The notes under the pieces: generated by a model
What the model saw: the letters and a program-made list of their open reading frames with translations, nothing else
What the model was told of the DNA's origin: nothing
Databases searched by the model: none
From: Vibrio aphrogenes
GTDB taxonomy: Bacteria; Pseudomonadota; Gammaproteobacteria; Enterobacterales; Vibrionaceae
Assembly (NCBI RefSeq): GCF_002157735.2
Contig: NZ_AP018690.1
Location: 496,001 to 560,000, forward strand
Direction: 5' to 3'
DNA: 64,000 bases
Position numbers and translations under genes: made by a program
Part shown: positions 46,382 to 54,590 of the stretch, one piece after another
How the letters are laid out: each line of letters begins with the position of its first letter
How positions within the stretch are numbered: the first letter of the stretch is position 1

Positions 46382-47539
46382 ATGAAAAAATTAGCAATCG
46401 CAATTTCAACAATCTTAACATCAGGAATCAGTGCTCAAGCACTCGCCGTCGTTGATAATACATCAACTGTAGGGCTTTCTGGTGTAGGTAGTACGGTTAC
46501 TGTATACCAATATAGCTCTGGTGACAGCAGTGGTAATGTGTCTAATGCTCAAGTTCATGGTGGTTTCAATAATCATGCTAGTGTTGCACAAGCTGGTGTT
46601 AAGAGTACCTCAGGTATTGCTATCACTGGTGGAGCGCATAATAACGCCAACGTAAATCAATTAGCTTTAGGTGCTGATAATCAGGCTTATGTGAACACCG
46701 CGGGTTCTTATGCAACTAATTCAACAATCAACCAAGGCGCAGGGAGTTCTCAAGGTTCTTATTTGAGTCATGCATCCAGTTCAAATACAGCCGGTATTCA
46801 AACAACCAATTCTGCATTTGTTAATTCAACTATTAATCAAGGCGCTGTTGCTGTAGCAGGATTTAGGGATGTCGCAATAAGCTCAAATAGCGCAAACATT
46901 TCAACCAGTAATTCAGCGGGTGTCACCGCGAGCATTAATCAAGGTGCCGTTGCAACGGCAACTGGCTACGGTCATAACACTAGTGTTGCCCATAACTCAG
47001 CCAGTATCTCGACCACAAGCTCAGGGTTAGTTAATTCGACGATTAACCAAAACAACTTCAATGATGGCGTGGCAAACTCGGCTTCTATTAATGTGAACCA
47101 ATCTGGTGGAATACAATCAATTGTTAATCAAGATGGTTCTATGAATACAGGTAATATTAGCGTCTCAAACTCTGGTGGTGTTTCTTCCAGCATTGATCAA
47201 AATGGCGATATAAATACCGCTAACATCAATATGCAAAATGCTTATATGTCTGTTGCTGACATCGACCAACTTGGTGATGGCAATGAAGCCTATATTGGTG
47301 GTTCAGGGGCCTATAACTTCACTCAAATAGCTCAAACTGGTGACGGAAACATCGCGGGTTCAGTCACTTCTGGCTGGGGCAATGTGTCCACTACTACACA
47401 AATGGGTGATAATAATATCGCCTACACCAACGTGAGTGGCTTATCTAATGCTTCATTCACTGGGCAATACGGTAATAACAATGTTTCTAGTACTACCGTA
47501 TCTGGCTGGGGTAACACAGCGACTGTAATGCAATACTAA
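46382..47539 (+). CDS. csgA: Curlin major subunit CsgA, enlarged two-class repeat form
   Basis: 385 residues, much longer than E. coli CsgA (151). A signal peptide (to ALA-VVDN) is followed by Gly/Ser/Asn-rich sequence. Three long units of about 34-36 residues start with STINQGA or SINQGA (roughly residues 113-215), then about seven canonical 20-27-residue curlin units follow (SIVNQDGSMNTGNISVSN, SSIDQNGDINTANIN, TQIAQTGDGNIAG and others). It ends ATVMQY, like the ATAHQY end of E. coli CsgA. It should form the amyloid fibre of curli, important for biofilm and adhesion. Confidence 0.9.
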   Translation: MKKLAIAISTILTSGISAQALAVVDNTSTVGLSGVGSTVTVYQYSSGDSSGNVSNAQVHGGFNNHASVAQAGVKSTSGIAITGGAHNNANVNQLALGADNQAYVNTAGSYATNSTINQGAGSSQGSYLSHASSSNTAGIQTTNSAFVNSTINQGAVAVAGFRDVAISSNSANISTSNSAGVTASINQGAVATATGYGHNTSVAHNSASISTTSSGLVNSTINQNNFNDGVANSASINVNQSGGIQSIVNQDGSMNTGNISVSNSGGVSSSIDQNGDINTANINMQNAYMSVADIDQLGDGNEAYIGGSGAYNFTQIAQTGDGNIAGSVTSGWGNVSTTTQMGDNNIAYTNVSGLSNASFTGQYGNNNVSSTTVSGWGNTATVMQY

Positions 47540-47540
47540 T

Positions 47541-47891
47541 ATGACAAAACTTATCATAATTGCGGCGCTTTGCGCCGCTCTTTTTCCCCCACTCACTTCA
47601 GCTATTACTCATCAAGTTTCTCTATCTGATTTTGAGTTTAGCTGCTCAGTAACTGCGCCTAATATTTTTATTACCTTGCGCACCACTCAAACTAAATCAA
47701 TGATAATCAATATCCATAGTGCCAATGGCAACACAATGACATCTCAAGTCTCTGGTCACTCGAATAATCAATTTCAATTTTCGTTATCAAATTTACCACT
47801 CGACCTCACTATCGTGACCAACCAACAGAAAGTGCACTATCAAATCGCACTCAAAGAGCAAAGCTGTCAGATTTCAAAACGCTCTAACTAG
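47541..47891 (+). CDS. csgC: CsgC/CsgH-like periplasmic curli chaperone candidate
   Basis: 116 residues beginning one base after the csgA stop (TAA-T-ATG), so tightly coupled to it. A signal peptide (TKLIIIAALCAALFPPLTSA) precedes a ~95-residue beta-rich domain with two cysteines (FEFSCSV and KEQSCQIS) that could form a disulfide. Size, position and predicted beta sandwich match CsgC, which prevents amyloid formation in the periplasm, but sequence similarity is too faint to read by eye, so the name rests mainly on context. Confidence 0.65.
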   Translation: MTKLIIIAALCAALFPPLTSAITHQVSLSDFEFSCSVTAPNIFITLRTTQTKSMIINIHSANGNTMTSQVSGHSNNQFQFSLSNLPLDLTIVTNQQKVHYQIALKEQSCQISKRSN

Positions 47892-48014
47892 CCTCAACTA
47901 CGGATAAAAGTGTCACAATAACAAGCCTAATCTTCTGATATATATTTGATAAAAATATCTATCAACTAGTTAAGATTGATTATTTCCTCTCAATGCCGCA
48001 ATTTGAGCACCAAC

Positions 48015-48043
48015 AAAAAAGCCACTCATCATTGAGTGGCTTT
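48015..48043. terminator. Terminator between csgC and DUF3332 gene
   Basis: AAAGCCACTCA (48018-48028) pairs with TGAGTGGCTTT (48033-48043), 4-nt loop. The A-run to the left gives a U-tract on the minus strand, serving the DUF3332 gene; the plus-strand curli unit may also stop here. Confidence 0.82.
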
Positions 48044-48081
48044 GATAATAGATAATAACGCAGTAAAACTAAAAATGTGAA

Positions 48082-48618
48082 TTACAATTGTGCTGATGCT
48101 ACGTAATCTTCTAACTCTTGAACATTAACGGTAGTGATAAGCTCATTGTTAGCATAAAACGCAACAGCATCGCCACTTTTCACGCCACGTAATGTTTTTT
48201 GAGTACCATTAACATAAGAAATATTCATTTCTAGTGTATTGTTATCAATTTGCTGAATAGTAGTGTTTTCAATATCAGCGTTGTTTGCTTGAACTGGAGC
48301 GCCTGTTAAAGAGCTATCTACTTTATCGTTCACTTTCAACCAAGCTTCAACGCTAGTATCAACTAAAGCAGGTGTTTTATTAGTGATGACGTTTTTGCCA
48401 GTCCAGAATTCGATAGAGTTAAAGATGAATAAGTCAGCAACAGAAGCAATACCGTACACTGGGCTCATTAGAAGGAATAGACCTTCACGAGCATAACGGT
48501 TATCCACTGCCATCAAGTTCACTTTGGTTACTAAACCAGTAACACCCATTTGTCCCATACAACCACTTAATGTTGTTACACCAAGAGCTGCAACAATTGC
48601 TACTTTCAACTTTTTCAT
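48082..48618 (-). CDS. DUF3332 family lipoprotein
   Basis: 178 residues with a lipoprotein signal peptide ending LSGC. The mature protein carries KVNLMAVDNRYAREGLFLLM and VYGIASVADLFIFNSIEFWT, typical of DUF3332, common in Vibrio and related bacteria, with no known role. The second half (from ~residue 90) is an Asn/Thr-rich soluble domain. Anchoring in the outer membrane is likely because residue +2 is Met, not Asp. Monocistronic. Confidence 0.85.
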   Translation of the reverse strand: MKKLKVAIVAALGVTTLSGCMGQMGVTGLVTKVNLMAVDNRYAREGLFLLMSPVYGIASVADLFIFNSIEFWTGKNVITNKTPALVDTSVEAWLKVNDKVDSSLTGAPVQANNADIENTTIQQIDNNTLEMNISYVNGTQKTLRGVKSGDAVAFYANNELITTVNVQELEDYVASAQL

Positions 48619-48929
48619 AATAAATCACTCGCTATTAATGTTTTTAGAAATGCTTAATAAATCTAGCACATACTAAGGAAGAGAATAATATTTTTTACCT
48701 TATTTTTTAAGAAGCTAGCACTCGATCACAGCGATCTATCAATTTTACAGATAAACTCATAGACAAAAGCGATAATTAAGATATTAACATCTAAAAAACC
48801 TATAATTACAATACATTCACAAAATAAAAACTCAAAGCAAAGAAATATGGGTTTCGATGATAATTTCTTTTATCATCGAAAAGAAATTTGTTATATCACT
48901 CTATTAACTCGCATTTTTATGGTAACCCA
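48619..48929. other. Divergent gap between DUF3332 gene and cti, 311 bp
   Basis: AT-rich, non-coding. GATAATTTCTTTTATCATCG around 48858-48877 contains the inverted pair CGATGATAA and TTATCATCG (9 bp), a possible operator or weak hairpin just before cti. Confidence 0.55.
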
Positions 48930-51299
48930 ATGAAGTTAAGACTGCTTCCCTTACTTTTTTTTATCACTCTTTTTTCAGGTTGTGCAGTATATACTGGTTT
49001 AAATTACGACAGTTTATTTGGTCAAGCTGAAGTTCAAGACCGTACTCCTGAATACAACACTCAAGCAGCACAGCGCTTTGTTAATGAGATAAAGCCCATT
49101 CTTGATAATCGCTGTGTGGTTTGTCACGCGTGTTATGACGCTCCTTGTCAACTGAAACTCTCCTCAGTAGAAGGCATAGACCGTGGTGCTAATAAAAGCC
49201 TTGTTTATCAAGGAACTCGCCTCACCGCTTCTAACCCCACTCGCCTATTTGAAGATGCACAAACCACCCAACAATGGCGTGATATTGGTTTTCATCCCAT
49301 TTTAAATGAGCGCTCGCAAATTCCAGAAGCGAACCTAGAGGCCGGCTTAGTGGCTCGATTGCTGACACAAAAGCAAGCCCACCCATTGCCACAACAAAAA
49401 CAGCTGGAAGGTTTTGATTTTGATATCGATCGTGAACAACAGTGCCCAACCATTGAAACTTTAGATCAATATCAAGCAGACTACCCGACTTGGGGGATGC
49501 CTTATGGAATGCCAGAGCTATCACCTGCTGAACACAACACCTTAATGACCTGGTTGGCCGATGGTGCCGTCATGACTGCCCACGCGCCACTTTCATCAGC
49601 ACAACAAGCTGAAGTGGCTAAATGGGAAGCTTTTTTCAATGGTGACTCGCTCAAACAGCAACTCACAAGCCGTTATGTGTACGAACATTTATTCTTATCC
49701 CATTTATATTTTACCGAGCATCAAAAAGCCACTGCAGACAGCCCTATTCAATTTTTTGCTTTGGTCCGCTCGGCAACGCCACCAGGACAACCTGTGCAAC
49801 GCATTGCCACTCGTCGTCCCTATGATGACCCTAAAGTTGAACGAGTGTATTACCGTCTTGTGGCCTATCCTGCGACCATCGTGGATAAAACCCACCAGCC
49901 TTACGCATTAAATGATAACAAGTTAGCGCGTATTGAAGACCTGTTCATTAAACCGGTTTATTCAGTTAAGACACTCCCAAGCTATGCGCCAAAAGTAGCA
50001 GCCAACCCAATGACAGCCTTTGCTGATTTACCGGTCGAAGCCCGTTACAATTTCATGCTAGATAACGCCCAAAACACTATTATGAGCTTTATCAAAGGCC
50101 CGGTCTGTCGTGGTCAATTAGCATTAAATGTCATCAATGATCGCTTCTGGGTATTTTTTGTGGATCCTAAATCATCCAAATTACCTAGCGTCAAAAAGTT
50201 CTACTATGACCAAACAGACAACTTAAAATTGCCATCCGAACATCAAAGTAACGTACTTCCTATTTACCAATGGGTCAGCTATTCCGAACAACAAGCGCGC
50301 TACCTAAAAGCAAAAAATCAAGCCATGAATCAATGGTTCAAAGATGGGCAACATTTAACTACTGAGCTTGTCTGGGATGGTAACGGCAAAAATGATAATG
50401 CGGCTTTAACCATCTTCAGGCATTTCGACAGTGCCTCTGTTGTCAAAGGTTTAGTTGGCCAACCGCCTAAAACCGCTTGGATTATTGACTATGCGCTACT
50501 GGAACGAATCCAATACCTTTTAGTTGATGGTTTTGATGTTTATGGCAACTTTGGCCATCAACTGATGACGCGTATGTTCATGGATTTCTTACGTATGGAA
50601 GGCGAGGAAAACTTTTTATCCTTACTGCCGATTGCCGATAGGCACCGCTTGATGGAAAGTTGGTATCAAGATCCATCAACACAACTCAGTGCTTTTATTC
50701 AGCGTGATGTGAAAAAATTTGAAGAACCCACAAGTATTGAATACAAAACTCAAAATACACAGGCAGAGTTGTATCAATTATTAAAACAACGCTTACAACC
50801 GGTACTGGGCGATCGCTATGAGATTAAAAACACCGGTTTAGCCCCTCATTATGAAGCGGTATTACGTCAAATTGATAATATTAAAGGCAAAGGATTATTG
50901 TCTCTGCCTCAATTGGTAACCGTGTTAATCACAACGGACTCAGGTCAAGAGCAAGTCTTTACTTTGATCCATAATAACTCGCATACCAACATTTCAAGCT
51001 TATTTGATGAGGAAAGTAATCGCGATCCAGAAAACGATGATCTCACTTTTGTTAAAGGCGTTGTTGGTAGCTACCCTTCTGCCTTCTTACAGATGCAAGA
51101 ACAAGACATCACGGATTTTTATCAACGTTTATCTTCCATGCAAAACAATCAAGATTATGTCGCAATTTTAGATAAATACGGTGTTCGCCGTAGTGATCCT
51201 AATTTCTGGGCATTCAGTGATAAAATTTCTCAGTGGTATAAAAATGATCAGCCAATTGAATCTGGCTTGCTCGATTACAATCGCTTTGAAAACCGTTAA
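48930..51299 (+). CDS. cti: Fatty acid cis/trans isomerase Cti
   Basis: 789 residues from the ATG at 48930. Cti converts cis to trans unsaturated fatty acids in membrane phospholipids, stiffening the membrane under solvent or heat stress. A lipoprotein-type signal ends LFSGC. The cytochrome c-type heme site is CVVCHACYDAPCQL at about residues 70-83 of the mature N-terminus. Segments GVVGSYPSAFLQMQ and LMTRMFMDFLRMEGEENFL fit the family. An in-frame start 14 codons earlier is less likely because it places residues before the signal. Terminated by a strong hairpin. Confidence 0.92.
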   Translation: MKLRLLPLLFFITLFSGCAVYTGLNYDSLFGQAEVQDRTPEYNTQAAQRFVNEIKPILDNRCVVCHACYDAPCQLKLSSVEGIDRGANKSLVYQGTRLTASNPTRLFEDAQTTQQWRDIGFHPILNERSQIPEANLEAGLVARLLTQKQAHPLPQQKQLEGFDFDIDREQQCPTIETLDQYQADYPTWGMPYGMPELSPAEHNTLMTWLADGAVMTAHAPLSSAQQAEVAKWEAFFNGDSLKQQLTSRYVYEHLFLSHLYFTEHQKATADSPIQFFALVRSATPPGQPVQRIATRRPYDDPKVERVYYRLVAYPATIVDKTHQPYALNDNKLARIEDLFIKPVYSVKTLPSYAPKVAANPMTAFADLPVEARYNFMLDNAQNTIMSFIKGPVCRGQLALNVINDRFWVFFVDPKSSKLPSVKKFYYDQTDNLKLPSEHQSNVLPIYQWVSYSEQQARYLKAKNQAMNQWFKDGQHLTTELVWDGNGKNDNAALTIFRHFDSASVVKGLVGQPPKTAWIIDYALLERIQYLLVDGFDVYGNFGHQLMTRMFMDFLRMEGEENFLSLLPIADRHRLMESWYQDPSTQLSAFIQRDVKKFEEPTSIEYKTQNTQAELYQLLKQRLQPVLGDRYEIKNTGLAPHYEAVLRQIDNIKGKGLLSLPQLVTVLITTDSGQEQVFTLIHNNSHTNISSLFDEESNRDPENDDLTFVKGVVGSYPSAFLQMQEQDITDFYQRLSSMQNNQDYVAILDKYGVRRSDPNFWAFSDKISQWYKNDQPIESGLLDYNRFENR

Positions 51300-51326
51300 G
51301 GCAATAAGCTAAAAACACTTGGTAAA

Positions 51327-51361
51327 ATAGGCTTGAATACGATCTCAAGCCTATTTTTTTA
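51327..51361 (+). terminator. Rho-independent terminator of cti
   Basis: ATAGGCTTGA (51327-51336) pairs with TCAAGCCTAT (51345-51354), followed by seven T residues. Confidence 0.87.
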
Positions 51362-51496
51362 CCTTCAATTAAATTATGCTGTCACTTAAAGTGAACACAA
51401 TACATGGTTGACCATTCCTGCGGGCACCACAGCCTCGTCGGGAGCTTCAAATTTTTGAATTCATAACCATTTTACTGAACATTTGGACTACTAATA

Positions 51497-51952
51497 ATGA
51501 AGAAAACCACTCGTACCATGCCTGCGCATAAAAATATTGCTCTAGTGGCACATGATCACTACAAACCAGAGCTACTGCGTTGGGTACAAGAAAATAAAGA
51601 AAAACTGCAGAGTCACTTTCTTTACGCAACGGGCACAACGGGTAATATGCTTAGCCGTGAAACTGGGCTAGCGATTAAAAGTTTGATCAGTGGCCCAATG
51701 GGTGGCGATCAACAACTTGGCGCATTGATTTCTGAAGGTAAAATCGACATGATGATTTTCTTTTGGGATCCGCTCAATGCCGTTCCTCATGATCCAGATG
51801 TGAAAGCCCTATTGCGCATTGCATCAGTTTGGAATATTCCCGTTGCTACCAACCGCGCAACGGCAAAATTCTTGTTTAACTCCGCGCTATTAGAGCAAGA
51901 AGTGGACATTGAAATTCCTGACTATCAAGCGTATTTAAACGAGCGTCTATAA
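51497..51952 (+). CDS. mgsA: Methylglyoxal synthase MgsA
   Basis: 151 residues. Converts dihydroxyacetone phosphate to methylglyoxal and phosphate, a bypass of lower glycolysis when phosphate is short. Motifs: [39 protein letters not shown] (phosphate binding), [20 protein letters not shown] with the catalytic Asp of GGDQQ, and [20 protein letters not shown]. Size and motifs match E. coli MgsA (152). Monocistronic. Confidence 0.96.
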   Translation: MKKTTRTMPAHKNIALVAHDHYKPELLRWVQENKEKLQSHFLYATGTTGNMLSRETGLAIKSLISGPMGGDQQLGALISEGKIDMMIFFWDPLNAVPHDPDVKALLRIASVWNIPVATNRATAKFLFNSALLEQEVDIEIPDYQAYLNERL

Positions 51953-52042
51953 TCTTTTTCCTTTTCACGCCAAAACAATCACAAAATGGTTTTGGCGTTC
52001 TTATTTTTCGTTTCACCCATTTAGTTCAACCTAACCAGATTT

Positions 52043-52312
52043 ATGAGTACACCTGTTATGAACCCAATCCTTGCATTACTAAAAGAAAACAATATTGAAG
52101 ATGCACAAATTCGTGAGATTTTTCAAGCGCTGACCACTAACCCATTAGCGGCAATGGCCACTATCAGCCAACTCGGTTTACCTCAAGAACAGTTACAACA
52201 ATTGATGGCTCAAGTAATGCAAAATCCAGCACTGATTAAAGATGCGGTAGAGGAATTAGGCTTAGATTACGCAAAAGTCGAAGCCGCGAAAGAAAAGCTT
52301 CAGAATCAATAA
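52043..52312 (+). CDS. DUF2999 family protein
   Basis: 89 residues, helical and acidic, found mainly in Vibrionaceae. The pattern NPILALLKENNIEDAQIREIF, then LAAMATISQLGLPQEQLQQL and VEELGLDYAKVEAAKEKL, identifies DUF2999. No function is known. A second in-frame Met at 52058 is an alternative start. Terminator follows at 52358. Confidence 0.85.
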   Translation: MSTPVMNPILALLKENNIEDAQIREIFQALTTNPLAAMATISQLGLPQEQLQQLMAQVMQNPALIKDAVEELGLDYAKVEAAKEKLQNQ

Positions 52313-52726
52313 AATAGACATTGATTCAAACATCTTAAGAATAAAAATACATATTATGGCCTACATATTCTGTAGGCCTTTTTTATTAAATCTGAATCCA
52401 TATTTTTGTTATACCGATCAAATGGTCAGATAATTCACCTTAAGTGACGGCGGTAACCTTGATTCGCCCTAAAATATAACCAGCAGTTATATCCATTATA
52501 AAGCGACAATTTGCCTTTCAGACCATACAGTTATCGAGAAGCAGACCTAAATACTTAAACTTAGTTTGGGTACGTGTATTTACTAAATCGTGGTACAGCA
52601 TCCTACTCAGAAATAAAAACACTGAGTCCTGACCCTTTTTGGTAAAACTCACATAAGGCTGACACAGATATTTCTTCAGTTAGGGATTCCCCTCTAACCT
52701 ACAAATGAAAAGCTATGGAGTCCAAT
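52313..52726 (+). other. Gap between DUF2999 gene and sulfatase, 414 bp
   Basis: After the terminator it holds the sulfatase promoter region. ATATAAC-CAGCA-GTTATAT at 52474-52492 is a perfect 7-bp inverted repeat, a candidate operator. GGAG at 52717-52720 is the sulfatase ribosome site. Confidence 0.6.
52358..52385 (+). terminator. Rho-independent terminator of the DUF2999 gene
   Basis: GGCCTACA (52358-52365) pairs with TGTAGGCC (52371-52378), 5-nt loop, followed by six T residues. Confidence 0.87.
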
Positions 52727-54274
52727 ATGACGGATAAGCTCACAAAACTTGCCTTAGGCATCGGCCTAGTCGTTAGCTCAGCTTCCGCGATGGCCGCGAG
52801 TAAACCCAATATTCTGGTTATTTTTGGTGACGATATTGGTCAATCAAATATTTCCGCTTACACTAAAGGCCTAGTGGGTTATCACACACCCAATATTGAT
52901 AAAATTGCCAATGATGGGGTCATTTTTACTGACTATTACGCAGAACAAAGCTGTACGGCTGGTCGTTCAACCTTTATTACAGGGCAAACCACTTTACGAA
53001 CAGGACTCGCGAAAGTCGGCCTGCCAGGCGCTGACGTTGGTTTACAAGATCGTGATGTCACGTTAGCTCAATTATTAAAGCCATTGGGTTATGCAACCGG
53101 CCAATTTGGTAAAAATCATTTAGGAGATCGAGACAAATTCTTACCAACCAACCATGGTTTTGATGAGTTTTTTGGTAACCTTTACCACCTTAATGCCGAA
53201 GAAGAACCCGAACAACGCAATTACCCACAAGACCCAGAGTTTAAGAAAAAGTATGGTCCGCGTGGCGTGATCCACTCTTATGCTGACGGTAAAATTGAAG
53301 ATACCGGTCCACTAACGCGTAAACGCATGGAAACCATTGATGAAGAAACGGCTTCTGCAGCAATGGATTTTATGGAAAAACAAGTCAAAGCAGATAAGCC
53401 ATTTTTCGTGTGGTGGAATGCTACTCGTATGCACTTCCGAACCCACGTCAAAGCAGAACACCGTGACAAACCAGGCCTCAACTCACGTACTGAATATGCT
53501 GATGGGATGATCGAACACGATAACCAAGTTGGTGTCATTCTAAATAAACTGGATGATTTAGGCGTAGCCGATAACACCATAGTGCTTTACACCACCGATA
53601 ATGGCCCACATAAAAACTCTTGGCCAGATGCGGCCAATAGCCCATTCCGTAGTGAAAAGGTCACTAACTGGGAAGGGGCTTATCGCGTCCCAGCAATGAT
53701 CCGCTGGCCTGGACACATCAAGCCTGGCAGTGTCGCTAATGATATCGTAAGTGGTCTTGATTGGTTCCCAACATTAGCGGCAGCAGCAGGGGAAACCAAC
53801 GTAAAAGAGGAACTACTTAAAGGTAAAAAAGTCGGCGATAAAACCTTTAAAGTTCATTTAGATGGGTATAACCAGTTACCTTATCTCACAGGGAAAGCGA
53901 AAGAGTCACCACGCAAAGAGTTTTTCTATTTTAACGATGATGGTCAATTAGTGGCCCTTCGTTATGAAGATTGGAAAATTGTCTTCATGGAGCAGCGAGC
54001 AAAAGGAACGTTACAAGTCTGGGCCGACCCATTCACGCCATTGCGTACCCCTAAATTATTTAATTTACGTTCCGATCCATACGAAGAAGCGGATATCACT
54101 TCAAATACCTACTGGGATTGGGTCATGGACCATGTGTACTTATATGTTCCAGCTCAAGCTTATGTTGGCCAATTCCTCTCTACATTTGAAGAATATCCAC
54201 CAAGTCAAATTCCGGCTTCATTTAACTTAGATACCGTGATGAAGAAATTACAAGACTCACCAACATCAAAATAA
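52727..54274 (+). CDS. Periplasmic type I sulfatase (Cys type)
   Basis: 515 residues with a signal peptide (GIGLVVSSASAMAA). KPNILVIFGDDIGQSN supplies the metal-binding Asp pair, and the formylglycine site is EQSCTAGRSTFITGQ with Cys76 in the CxAGR sequence. Further metal and substrate motifs are GQFGKNHLGD and VLYTTDNGPHKNSWPDA. A cysteine rather than serine at the active site, and the maturase encoded next, imply oxidation of Cys76 to formylglycine. The substrate is unknown; similar proteins are annotated as arylsulfatases. Start 52727 follows GGAG with 6-nt spacing. Confidence 0.9.
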   Translation: MTDKLTKLALGIGLVVSSASAMAASKPNILVIFGDDIGQSNISAYTKGLVGYHTPNIDKIANDGVIFTDYYAEQSCTAGRSTFITGQTTLRTGLAKVGLPGADVGLQDRDVTLAQLLKPLGYATGQFGKNHLGDRDKFLPTNHGFDEFFGNLYHLNAEEEPEQRNYPQDPEFKKKYGPRGVIHSYADGKIEDTGPLTRKRMETIDEETASAAMDFMEKQVKADKPFFVWWNATRMHFRTHVKAEHRDKPGLNSRTEYADGMIEHDNQVGVILNKLDDLGVADNTIVLYTTDNGPHKNSWPDAANSPFRSEKVTNWEGAYRVPAMIRWPGHIKPGSVANDIVSGLDWFPTLAAAAGETNVKEELLKGKKVGDKTFKVHLDGYNQLPYLTGKAKESPRKEFFYFNDDGQLVALRYEDWKIVFMEQRAKGTLQVWADPFTPLRTPKLFNLRSDPYEEADITSNTYWDWVMDHVYLYVPAQAYVGQFLSTFEEYPPSQIPASFNLDTVMKKLQDSPTSK

Positions 54275-54312
54275 ATTAAGTTGATCATTGTTAAATCGAA
54301 ATGACACTAACG

Positions 54313-54340
54313 AAGCCTATACTATGTTATAGGCTTTTAT
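54313..54340 (+). terminator. Rho-independent terminator of the sulfatase gene
   Basis: AAGCCTATA (54313-54321) pairs with TATAGGCTT (54328-54336), 6-nt loop, followed by TTAT. Confidence 0.75.
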
Positions 54341-54528
54341 TTATCTCGTAGATTTATCCAGTTAACGCTCATTGATTACAGAATCATCTAGCTTATTTAT
54401 TTAATCAAAAGCCCGAACATAACTTATACCAATAGTACTAATTATCTGATCAGTATTATTATTGATTAAGATTTGACCTATGCGGTCATAGCTAACAGTT
54501 ATAGCAGGTATAACAAGTCATTGCCGTC

Positions 54529-54548
54529 ATTACATAATATTATGTAAT
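54529..54548. promoter_or_regulatory. Perfect 20-bp palindrome upstream of the sulfatase maturase
   Basis: ATTACATAATATTATGTAAT reads identically on both strands and ends 42 bp before the maturase start. Its place near the expected core promoter makes it a candidate repressor or activator site. Confidence 0.6.
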
Positions 54549-54590
54549 ACAGGGTTTAGACTGAAATATTTAACCAACAAGGTATCTGAA

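Larger units (their letters stand above)
54275..54590 (+). other. Sulfatase-maturase gap with operator-like palindromes, 316 bp
   Basis: Contains the sulfatase terminator (54313-54340), the inverted repeat GTTATA-GCAGG-TATAAC (54498-54514) and the perfect 20-bp palindrome at 54529-54548. The maturase start is at 54591. Confidence 0.6.
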
